Shown here piece by piece: positions 7,567 through 13,810 of a DNA stretch of 26,900 bases (position 1 is the first letter of the stretch; each line of letters begins with the position of its first letter). Origin of the DNA: PALSA-894 sp049698215 (GTDB lineage: Bacteria; Pseudomonadota; Alphaproteobacteria; Rhizobiales; Xanthobacteraceae); NCBI GenBank assembly GCA_049698215.1, contig JBAVXH010000433.1, positions 1 through 26,900 of the forward strand, read 5' to 3'. Both the position numbers and the translations under genes were made by a program. The notes under the pieces are model-generated. The model had not been told where the DNA came from, searched no databases, and saw only the letters and a program-made list of their open reading frames with translations.

Positions 7567-8058
7567 CTAGGCGGGACCCGGCGGTTTTCGCAAGTCGGTT
7601 CCGCCCGCTCCGGTTGAGCCGAATCCGCCGATTCCACGTGCGGTTCCCTCCAGTTCCGTCACCTCGCGCAGCGCGAGCCGCGCAACATGCGCCACGACGA
7701 GCTGCGCCATGCGCATGCCGCGCGTGAGGGCGAACGGCGCGCTCCCGTGATTGATCAGCAGCACCTGGATCTCGCCGCGGTAATCGGCATCCACGGTACC
7801 GGGCGAATTGAGGACAGTGACGCCGTGATTGCGCGCGAGGCCCGAGCGCGGACGGACCTGGGCCTCCGTGCCGGGCGGCAATGCGATGGCGATGCCGGTC
7901 GGCACGGCGGCGTACTGGCCGGGCGCAATCGTGAGCGGCGCGTCGGCCGGCACGGCCGCCAACAGATCGAGGCCTGAGGCGCTGGCGCTCTGATAGGAGG
8001 GCAACGGCAGATCGGCGCCGTGGGGCAGGCGCATCATGCGCACGGTGATCTCGCTCAT
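7567..8058 (-). CDS. dut: Deoxyuridine 5'-triphosphate nucleotidohydrolase (dUTPase)
   Basis: Trimeric dUTPase, 163 residues, hydrolyses dUTP to dUMP and pyrophosphate in the cytosol, keeping uracil out of DNA and supplying thymidylate synthase. All five family motifs are present: ASGLDLLA (27-34), RPRSGLA (69-75), NSPGTVDADYRGE (84-96) with the catalytic Asp, RGMRMAQLV (113-121) and the C-terminal RGIGGFGSTG (141-150) that closes over the nucleotide. The ATG at 8058 overlaps the coaBC stop as ATGA, so the two are translationally coupled. coaBC-dut adjacency is widespread in proteobacteria. An upstream in-frame extension of 26 residues lies inside coaBC and is not needed. Confidence 0.97.
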   Translation of the reverse strand: MSEITVRMMRLPHGADLPLPSYQSASASGLDLLAAVPADAPLTIAPGQYAAVPTGIAIALPPGTEAQVRPRSGLARNHGVTVLNSPGTVDADYRGEIQVLLINHGSAPFALTRGMRMAQLVVAHVARLALREVTELEGTARGIGGFGSTGAGGTDLRKPPGPA

Positions 8059-9488
8059 GGCGATGCACCGTCGATCGCGTCGGCGATACGCGCGATCAGC
8101 ATGGTGGCCACCTCGTCCTTGGACTGCGTCGGCCAATGCTCCACGCCCTTGGCGGTCACCAGGTGGATGGTGTTGCGGTCGCCGCCCATGACACCGCTTT
8201 CCGTCGAAACGTCGTTTGCCAGAATCCAGTCACAGCCCTTGCGCCAGAGCTTCGCCGTGGCGTGCTCGACAACCTTCTCGGTCTCCGCCGCAAAGCCGAT
8301 GACGAGTTTCGGGCGCTTGGTCTTGAGTTTGCTGATGCGCGAGAGGATGTCGGGATTTTCGACCAGCGAAAGCTGCGGCGGAGCCTCGCCCTCCTTCTTG
8401 AGCTTCTGCTCGCCCATGTCCGTCGTACGCCAGTCCGCGACGGCGGCGGCAAAGACGCCGATATCCACCGGCAGCGCCGACTCCACCATCTGCAGCATTT
8501 GGCGAGCGGTTTCGACGTGCACGGTCTTCACACCGGGTGGATCGGGCAGGTTCACCGGGCCGGTGACCAGCGTCACGGTCGCGCCGGCCGCGGCCGCCGC
8601 ACGCGCTATCGCGTAGCCCTGCTTTCCGGACGAGCGGTTTGCGATGTAGCGCACCGGATCGATCGGCTCGTGCGTCGGGCCGGCGGTGATCAGGATGCGC
8701 TTGCCGGCGAGCGGCTTGTCGACGGAAGCCGGTACGTCTGCCGCGACCGTGCGATTGCCCAGAATTTTCTCGATCGCCGCAACGATCTCGAGCGGTTCGG
8801 CCAGGCGGCCGAGACCGGCCTCGCCACTCTCCGCCATCTCGCCCGCGTTGGGGCCGACAGTGATGACGCCGTCGGCGAGGAGGACTTTCAGATTGCGCTG
8901 CGTCGCGTTGTTGGCCCACATGCGCGCGTTCATCGCGGGCGCGAGCAGGATTTTCTTGTCGGTCGCAAGCAGCACGGCGGTCGCGAGATCGTCCGCATGG
9001 CCGTTCGCCATCTTGGCCATGATGTCGGCGGTCGCAGGCGCGACCACGATCAGATCATTGTCGCGCGCGAGACGGATGTGCCCCACGTCGAATTCGCTGT
9101 GCTGGTCGAACAATTCGGTGAAGGGCTTTTCCCCCGCGATCGCCCCGACCGACATCGGCGTGACGAATTCCTGCGCCGCGCGGGTCATCACGACGCGCAC
9201 CGCGAAGCTGCGCTCGCGCAGACGCCGGATCAGGTCGAGCGATTTGTAGGCCGCAATCCCGCCCGCAATGATGAGCAGCACGGGGCGCGCGGCAGTCTCG
9301 CTTGGCGCCGCCTCGGATCGCCAGGCCGGCCTACGCGCACTCGCCGCGCTTGCGGGAGCAGCCTCCGCCGCCTCTTCGGCGAGCAGCAGACGGACTTCCT
9401 CCTCCATCGAGCGACCGTTCGCGGCCGCGCGCAGCCGCAGCCGCTTCTTCACGCTCTCGGGCAGGCTGCGGACCGTCAGGGAGCCCAT
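8055..9488 (-). CDS. coaBC: CoaBC bifunctional CoA-synthesis enzyme with an N-terminal ribbon-helix-helix domain
   Basis: A 477-residue protein. Residues from about 70 are CoaBC, which ligates cysteine to 4'-phosphopantothenate using CTP (CoaB) and decarboxylates the product with FMN (CoaC). CoaC features are AGGIAAYKSLDLIRRL (74-90), His137 in VGHIRLA, and PAMN (184-187). CoaB features are ITAGPTHEPIDPVRYIANRS (267-286) and GFAAETE. Residues 1-40, starting MGSLTVRSLPESVKKRLRLR and then AAANGRSMEEEVRLLL, match FitA/VapB-type ribbon-helix-helix antitoxins and are not part of ordinary CoaBC, which is about 400 residues in E. coli. An Ala/Pro-rich linker (40-68) joins them. No ATG lies near residue 69; a GTG codon at Val70 is the only alternative start. 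The gene starts 6 nt from a large palindrome and overlaps dut by 4 nt. Confidence 0.93.
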   Translation of the reverse strand: MGSLTVRSLPESVKKRLRLRAAANGRSMEEEVRLLLAEEAAEAAPASAASARRPAWRSEAAPSETAARPVLLIIAGGIAAYKSLDLIRRLRERSFAVRVVMTRAAQEFVTPMSVGAIAGEKPFTELFDQHSEFDVGHIRLARDNDLIVVAPATADIMAKMANGHADDLATAVLLATDKKILLAPAMNARMWANNATQRNLKVLLADGVITVGPNAGEMAESGEAGLGRLAEPLEIVAAIEKILGNRTVAADVPASVDKPLAGKRILITAGPTHEPIDPVRYIANRSSGKQGYAIARAAAAAGATVTLVTGPVNLPDPPGVKTVHVETARQMLQMVESALPVDIGVFAAAVADWRTTDMGEQKLKKEGEAPPQLSLVENPDILSRISKLKTKRPKLVIGFAAETEKVVEHATAKLWRKGCDWILANDVSTESGVMGGDRNTIHLVTAKGVEHWPTQSKDEVATMLIARIADAIDGASP

Positions 9489-9494
9489 GCCGGT

Positions 9495-9542
9495 AAGCTA
9501 GCTCATGATTGCATTGCAATCAATGCAATCATGAGCTAGCTT
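9495..9542. repeat. Perfect 48-bp palindrome between higA and coaBC
   Basis: Two perfect 22-bp arms (9495-9516 and 9521-9542) flank the 4-nt loop CAAT. It is AT-richer than its surroundings. It overlaps the higA stop codon and ends 6 nt before the coaBC ATG on the minus strand. No T-run follows, so it is a poor intrinsic terminator. It could be an operator for HigA or for the ribbon-helix-helix domain of CoaBC, or an RNA hairpin that masks the coaBC start. The role is inferred. Confidence 0.8.
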
Positions 9543-9855
9543 ATTCGGCGGCGTGCAGCGTCGGAATGCGCGATACGTCCACGCGCCGCTGCGCGTGCCA
9601 CAGGTCGTATGCGCGTTGCAGGTTAAGCCAGAGCGCCGGACCGTTGCCGCAGAGCTTGCCGATCTTCACGGCCATCTCGGCGGTAACCGGGCCCTTTTCG
9701 TTCAGAATGTCGTAGAGCGCTTGGCGCGAGACGCCCAGCAGCCGCGCAATCTCGCTCTTCGGCTTTCCAAGCGCCGGAAGGACATCCTCACGCAGCAACT
9801 CGCCCGGATGCAACGGCTTGATGTCTCGATGCCGTTTCGCCCGATACTCAGCCAT
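9541..9855 (-). CDS. higA: HigA-type antitoxin (XRE helix-turn-helix)
   Basis: A 104-residue antitoxin of the HigA/VapI class. HPGELLREDVLPALGKPKSE (16-35) and then IARLLGVSRQALYDILNEKG (36-55) form the characteristic helix-turn-helix, followed by VTAEMAVKIGKLCGNGPALW (57-76). It should neutralise the HigB nuclease made by the gene upstream and repress their promoter. The ATG at 9855 shares one base with the higB stop (TGATG), as in coupled toxin-first operons. The frame is open 22 codons further upstream, but those lie inside higB. The stop codon is part of the 48-bp palindrome before coaBC. Confidence 0.9.
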   Translation of the reverse strand: MAEYRAKRHRDIKPLHPGELLREDVLPALGKPKSEIARLLGVSRQALYDILNEKGPVTAEMAVKIGKLCGNGPALWLNLQRAYDLWHAQRRVDVSRIPTLHAAE

Positions 9856-10130
9856 CAGTGATAGTCCTCGTAATCGACGCGCAGGGCGTCCTCGCCATCC
9901 CACTCGAATGTGATCCGCCAAGTTCGGGTCACCGTCACCGAGTATCGCCTTGGCCGGCTTTGCAATGGATGGAACCGGTAACCCGGCAAGTTCAAGTCTT
10001 CCGGGCGGCTCGCAACATCGAGCTCAAGCAAGACGCGCCCCACACGTGCAACCTGATCCGGCCGGATGCCGCGCGCATCGGCTTCATTCCAGAACCGCTG
10101 AAGCGCCTTGCTGCGAAACGACCGGATCAG
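9855..10130 (-). CDS. higB: HigB-type toxin (RelE superfamily mRNA interferase), non-standard start
   Basis: The frame codes for a full HigB/RelE-fold toxin of 91 residues: IRSFRSKALQRFW at the start, LNLPGYRFHPL in the middle and YSVTVTRTWRITFEW then VDYEDYH at the end. HigB toxins cleave mRNA on the ribosome. The codon where the family has Met (before IRSF) is CTG at 10130-10128. No in-frame ATG, GTG or TTG exists upstream before the TGA at 10157-10155. The first standard start is a GTG at 10043, which would drop 29 residues and the first strand and helix. So either CTG is used, or the toxin has lost its start by one substitution (ATG to CTG). The gene overlaps higA by one base. Confidence 0.72.
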   Translation of the reverse strand: MIRSFRSKALQRFWNEADARGIRPDQVARVGRVLLELDVASRPEDLNLPGYRFHPLQSRPRRYSVTVTRTWRITFEWDGEDALRVDYEDYH

Positions 10131-10151
10131 GATTAGAGCCCCCGCGTCGAC

Positions 10152-10172
10152 GTGTCAAGCAACGCTTGACAC
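10152..10172 (-). promoter_or_regulatory. Palindromic operator and -35 element of the higBA promoter
   Basis: Perfect 9-bp arms GTGTCAAGC (10152-10160) and GCTTGACAC (10164-10172) are separated by AAC, between the ubiB stop and higB. Read on the minus strand, one arm contains a consensus -35 box TTGACA (10158-10153). A -10-like TCTAAT lies at 10137-10132 with a short 15-nt spacer. A palindrome over a -35 box next to a toxin-antitoxin pair is the expected HigA operator. With this -10, the transcript would begin near the CTG start of higB. Confidence 0.55.
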
Positions 10173-11810
10173 TCAGACCACCTTCCAGATCACCACCGCG
10201 AGCAGCGCGGCGATCACCCACAGCGCGACCCTCGTCCAGCGGCTGCCCCGGGCCTCCGCCTCGCCGATCGCCGCCACCGTTTCGGGGGCGAGCACCAGCC
10301 CGTCGCGCGTCGCGGCATCGAGCTGATCCGTGATCCGCGCGGCGCGGCCGAGCAGGCCCGGCACGTCGCCGAAGAATTTCCCGACTTCGCCCGCGCCCTG
10401 CGCGGCATCCTCGAGCCGGCCGGCGGGCCCCAGATGCCGCTCGATCCATTCCTTCACCACCGGTTCGGCAGTCGCCCACATGTCGAGGTTGCGATCGAAC
10501 GAGCGCGCCACGCCTTCGACCACCACCATGGTCTTCTGCAGCATCAGCAGCTCCGGCCGCGTCCGCATGTCGAACAGGCCGGTCACCTCGAACAGCAGGG
10601 TCAGGAGCTTTGCCATCGAGATTTCCGAAGCGGATTTGTTGTGGATCGGCTCGCCGATGGCGCGGATCGCCTGCGCGAAGCTCTCGACTGAATGGTGCGG
10701 CGGCACATAGCCGGCCTCGAAGTGCACCTCGGCGGTGCGGTGGTAATTGCCGGTGATGAAGCCGTAGAGGATCTCGGCGAGGAAGCGCCGTTCCTTCGGC
10801 GAGAGGCGGCCCATGATGCCGAAATCGACCGCCGTAATGCGGCCCTCGGCATCCACGAACAGGTTTCCGGGATGCATGTCGGCATGGAAGAAGCCGTCGC
10901 GCAGCGCATGGCGCAGGAAGGCCTGCAGCAGCGCGCGCCCGAGCGCCGGCAGATCGAGCGCGCGCGCCTCCAGCGCGGCGCGATTGGAGAGCGGCGTTCC
11001 GTCGATCCACTCCAGCGTGAGAACGGTGCGCGCGGTGCGCTCCCAGTCGATTGCGGGCACGCGGAAATCCGCATCGCCCTTCGTGTTGTCACGCATCTCG
11101 GCGATCGCGGCGGCTTCGAGGCGCAGGTCCATCTCGATCGCCATCGAACGCGCGAGCATGTCGACCGCGTCGACAAAGCGCAGCCGCCGCGCCTCGGCCG
11201 AATGGCGCTCCGCGTTACGCGCCGCGAAAAAGAGCGTGTCGAGATCGGACCTGAAGCGCCGCTCGATGCCGGGGCGCAGCACCTTGACGGCGACAAACTC
11301 CAACCCTTCCCGCTCATTCCCGCGCAAGCGGGAATCCAGTTCTTTGGCCCCTGGGTCCCCGCTTTCGCGGGGACGAGCGGATGAAATTTCCGCCTTGTGC
11401 ACCTGTGCGATCGAGGCGGCCGCGACCGCCGGGCCGAACGACGCGAACAGCTCAGCGACCGGCTTGCCGAGCGCAGCCGCGACCGCAGCCTCCGCTTGCT
11501 CTTGCGGGAACGGCGCCATCTTGTCCTGCAGCGATTCGAGATCGCGCGCGAACGCGGGCCCCACGATGTCGGGGCGCGTGGCGAGGAACTGCCCCATCTT
11601 CACGTAGGTCGGCCCAAGCCGCGTCAGCGCCGCGGAGAGCTTGACCGTGGAGCCCGCATGGCTCGGCCGCTCCAGCAGCCGCGCGAGCTTCAGGGCGAGC
11701 CGCGCCGGTCCGGGCAGAGGCGCGGGATCGACGATGCCGAGCACGCCTTCGCGGGCGAAGACGAAGCCCGCGCGTGAGAGCCGAAACAGATGGCCGGCAG
11801 CAGCGATCAC
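10173..11810 (-). CDS. ubiB: UbiB / COQ8-like ABC1 atypical kinase for ubiquinone synthesis
   Basis: A 545-residue ABC1-family protein required for ubiquinone biosynthesis at the membrane, thought to act as an ATPase that helps lipid intermediates reach the Ubi enzymes. Family features are KMGQ (71-74), the Ala-rich loop ASIAQVHKA (132-140), Lys176 in VAVKVLRPG, EMDLRLEAAA (226-235), HADMHPGN (309-316) and DFGIMGRL (329-336). A C-terminal membrane helix spans about 526-543. It starts with GTG at 11810, overlapping the ubiE stop by 4 nt (GTGA), so it is coupled to ubiE. Residues of about 144-167 are translated from a REP-like palindrome inserted between the Ala-rich loop and the ATP-binding lysine strand. 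All other motifs are intact. Confidence 0.95.
   Translation of the reverse strand: MIAAAGHLFRLSRAGFVFAREGVLGIVDPAPLPGPARLALKLARLLERPSHAGSTVKLSAALTRLGPTYVKMGQFLATRPDIVGPAFARDLESLQDKMAPFPQEQAEAAVAAALGKPVAELFASFGPAVAAASIAQVHKAEISSARPRESGDPGAKELDSRLRGNEREGLEFVAVKVLRPGIERRFRSDLDTLFFAARNAERHSAEARRLRFVDAVDMLARSMAIEMDLRLEAAAIAEMRDNTKGDADFRVPAIDWERTARTVLTLEWIDGTPLSNRAALEARALDLPALGRALLQAFLRHALRDGFFHADMHPGNLFVDAEGRITAVDFGIMGRLSPKERRFLAEILYGFITGNYHRTAEVHFEAGYVPPHHSVESFAQAIRAIGEPIHNKSASEISMAKLLTLLFEVTGLFDMRTRPELLMLQKTMVVVEGVARSFDRNLDMWATAEPVVKEWIERHLGPAGRLEDAAQGAGEVGKFFGDVPGLLGRAARITDQLDAATRDGLVLAPETVAAIGEAEARGSRWTRVALWVIAALLAVVIWKVV
11310..11380. repeat. REP-like palindrome inserted in frame in ubiB
   Basis: A 71-bp element bounded by CCGCTC and GAGCGG. 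It holds two small hairpins, TTCCCGC-GCAA-GCGGGAA and GTCCCCG-CTTTCG-CGGGGAC. A second copy of 78 bp lies at 19012-19089 with nearly the same sequence. Here it falls within the ubiB reading frame and is translated as a stretch containing RPRESGDP and SRLRGNE. Confidence 0.85.
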
Positions 11811-12589
11811 AAGCGCCAGCCGGAATGCAGCGCCACGATGCCGCCGGTCATCAGGCGGTGCGACGCGCGCGCAAAGCCCGCGGCGCGCATCATGTCGGCA
11901 AACGCGTGCGGACGCGGGAAGCGGCGGATCGACTCGATCAGATAACGGTAGGGCTCGGCGTCGCCCACCACCGCACGGCCGAGTGCCGGCACGACGTTGA
12001 AGGAATAAAGCTCGTAGAGCGCATCGAGCCCGGGCACATCCACGTTGGAAAACTCGAGGCAGAGGAACCGGCCGCCGAGCTTGAGCACGCGATGCATTTC
12101 GGCGAGCGCCACATCGATGCGCGGCACATTGCGGATGCCGAACGCGATCGACACCGCGTCGAAGCTCTTGTCCGGAAACGGCAAGCTCTCGGCATTCGCG
12201 TCGACGAACGTCACGGCGTCGTCGAGCCCGCGCTCGAACGCGCGTCCGCGCCCGACGGCGAGCATCTCGGCATTGATGTCGGCGACGGTCGCGCGCGTGC
12301 CCGCGCCGCCTGCGCGAATCGTGCGAAACGACACGTCGCCGGTGCCGCCTGCGACATCCAGAAGCGCGAACGCCCGTTCCGGCTTTTCGTCAAGACGGCC
12401 GGTGCCGCCTTTCGGTGGCGGATTGATCGCGGTCACCAGCGCGTCCTTCCAGGCGCGATGCAGCCCGCCCGACATCAGGTCATTCATCAGGTCATAGCGC
12501 CGCGCCACCTTGTGGAACACGTCGTCGACCAGCGCCTGCTTTTCGGAAAGCGGCACGGAGCGGTTGCCGAAATGGGTGTGGTCGCGCAT
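11807..12589 (-). CDS. ubiE: Ubiquinone/menaquinone C-methyltransferase UbiE
   Basis: A 260-residue class I SAM-dependent methyltransferase that C-methylates the demethoxy-benzoquinol intermediate in ubiquinone synthesis. It opens HFGNRSVPLSEKQALVDDVF and has VARRYDLMNDLMSGGLHRAW (28-47), SAM motif I LLDVAGGTGDVSF (76-88), FGIRNVPRIDVALAEMHRVL (150-169), LCLEFSNVD (176-184) and a C-terminal IVALHSGWRL. The ATG at 12589 gives the normal N terminus. A longer frame to 12760 is translated repeat DNA and is rejected. About 12 residues (GGTGRLDEKPER, 61-72) before motif I look like a family-specific loop insertion. It heads the minus-strand run and is coupled to ubiB. It diverges from mutM. Confidence 0.95.
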   Translation of the reverse strand: MRDHTHFGNRSVPLSEKQALVDDVFHKVARRYDLMNDLMSGGLHRAWKDALVTAINPPPKGGTGRLDEKPERAFALLDVAGGTGDVSFRTIRAGGAGTRATVADINAEMLAVGRGRAFERGLDDAVTFVDANAESLPFPDKSFDAVSIAFGIRNVPRIDVALAEMHRVLKLGGRFLCLEFSNVDVPGLDALYELYSFNVVPALGRAVVGDAEPYRYLIESIRRFPRPHAFADMMRAAGFARASHRLMTGGIVALHSGWRL

Positions 12590-12668
12590 GCGGCGACCAT
12601 AGCGCGGGCGGTGTTTGGACGCTACATAACCAACCCAGCCCTCATGGTGAGGAGGCGCCCACTCCGCT

Positions 12669-12772
12669 CCCTCATCCTGAGGAGGGCCGAAGGCCCGTCT
12701 CGAAGGATGGCCGCGCACTCCGAGTTTGTGGCCATCCTTCGAGGCTCGCTGCGCTCGCACCTCAGGATGAGG
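12669..12772. repeat. Long palindromic repeat, copy 1, upstream of mutM
   Basis: About 104 bp with outer arms CCTCATCCTGAGG (12669-12681) and CCTCAGGATGAGG (12760-12772), and inner arms TCTCGAAGGATGGCC and GGCCATCCTTCGAG. A related fragment (CCTCATGGTGAGGAGGCGCC) precedes it at about 12640, and a half copy (GCGCTCCTCAGGATGAGG) follows at 12781-12798. Together these fill most of the 221 bp between ubiE and mutM. A second full copy lies just after mutM. Confidence 0.85.
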
Positions 12773-12810
12773 TTCTGAGAGCGCTCCTCAGGATGAGGTC
12801 AGAGTTAACC

Positions 12811-13692
12811 ATGCCCGAACTTCCCGAAGTCGAAACCGTGCGCCGCGGCCTGCAGCCCGTGATGGAGGGCGCACGCTTCGTGCGCGTCGAGCAGCGCCGG
12901 CCGGATCTGCGCTTTCCGTTTCCGAAGAACTTCAACAAGCGGCTCGAGGGCGCGACGATCGAGGGCCTCGGGCGGCGCGCGAAGTACCTGCTCGCCGAGC
13001 TCTCCTCCGGCGAGGTGTTGCTGATGCATCTCGGCATGTCGGGGTCGTTCCGGGTGCTGCACGGGAGCGACGAGGAGGGACCCGGCAAATTCCATCACGC
13101 GCGCGGCAAGCTCTCGGCGCACGACCACGTGGTGTTCCACATGTCGAACGGCGCGATCGTTACCTTCAACGACCCGCGCCGCTTCGGCTATATGAAGCTG
13201 ATCGCGCGCGATGCGCTGACGCGCGATCCGATGATCGCGCTGCTTGGACCCGAGCCGCTCGGCAATGCGTTCGACGGCGCGATGCTGGCGCAGGCCTGCC
13301 AGGCCAAGAAGACCTCGCTCAAGGCGGCGCTGTCAGACCAGCGCGTGGTGGCAGGTCTCGGCAACATCTATGTGTGCGAAGCGCTGCACCGCGCGCATCT
13401 GTCGCCCAAGCGCATCGCCTCGACGATCGCGAACCGGAAGGGCGAGCCGAACGCGCGCGCGCACGCGCTCGCCGAATCGATCCGCGCGGTGCTCAACGAT
13501 GCGATCCGTGCCGGCGGCTCGTCGCTACGCGACCATCGCCGCACCGACGGCGAGCTCGGCGACTTCCAGCACAATTTCCGGGTCTACGATCGCGAAGGCG
13601 AAAAGTGCGTAACGCCGCGCTGCAAAGGCACGATCAGGCGCATCGTGCAGGGGACGCGGTCGACGTTTTTTTGTCCGGTGTGTCAGAAGTGA
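12811..13692 (+). CDS. mutM: Formamidopyrimidine-DNA glycosylase (Fpg/MutM)
   Basis: A 293-residue bifunctional glycosylase/AP lyase that excises 8-oxoguanine and formamidopyrimidines. The N terminus MPELPEVETVRRGL fixes the start at 12811, because Pro2 is the catalytic nucleophile and Glu3 is also catalytic. An ATG 18 nt upstream lies in repeat DNA and would bury Pro2. Other signatures are LLMHLGMSGSFRV, DPRRFGYMKL, GLGNIYVCEALHRA with GSSLRDH, and a C-terminal zinc finger with Cys pairs in CVTPRC and FCPVCQ (CX4C and CX2C, the form I associate with alphaproteobacteria). It is a single plus-strand gene flanked on both sides by copies of the same palindrome. No clear promoter is visible outside the upstream repeat. 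Confidence 0.97.
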   Translation: MPELPEVETVRRGLQPVMEGARFVRVEQRRPDLRFPFPKNFNKRLEGATIEGLGRRAKYLLAELSSGEVLLMHLGMSGSFRVLHGSDEEGPGKFHHARGKLSAHDHVVFHMSNGAIVTFNDPRRFGYMKLIARDALTRDPMIALLGPEPLGNAFDGAMLAQACQAKKTSLKAALSDQRVVAGLGNIYVCEALHRAHLSPKRIASTIANRKGEPNARAHALAESIRAVLNDAIRAGGSSLRDHRRTDGELGDFQHNFRVYDREGEKCVTPRCKGTIRRIVQGTRSTFFCPVCQK

Positions 13693-13698
13693 TCCAGA

Positions 13699-13803
13699 CC
13701 TCATCCTGAGGAGCGAGCGCAGCGAGCGTCTCGAAGGATGGCCACAAGCTCGGAGTATGATGCCATCCTTCGAGACGCGCCTTCGGCGCTCCTCAGGATG
13801 AGG
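13699..13803. repeat. Long palindromic repeat, copy 2, between mutM and the carbamoyltransferase gene
   Basis: A 105-bp palindrome with 16-bp outer arms CCTCATCCTGAGGAGC (13699-13714) and GCTCCTCAGGATGAGG (13788-13803), and inner arms GCGTCTCGAAGGATGGC and GCCATCCTTCGAGACGC. It lies between two convergent genes (7 bp from each), where its hairpin could stop transcripts from both sides. It shares the outer and inner arm sequences of the copy upstream of mutM. Confidence 0.85.
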
Positions 13804-13810
13804 CCCGGTG

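Noticed and set aside
7532..8068. Long N-terminal extension of the Rrf2 frame
   Set aside because: It reads dut in the wrong frame and is Arg-rich; the normal family start is at 7531.
8136..9539. Plus-strand open frame of 467 codons
   Set aside because: Antisense of coaBC; the minus strand carries all catalytic motifs.
12590..12760. N-terminal extension of UbiE by 57 residues
   Set aside because: It would be translated from the palindromic repeat; the family N terminus begins at 12589.
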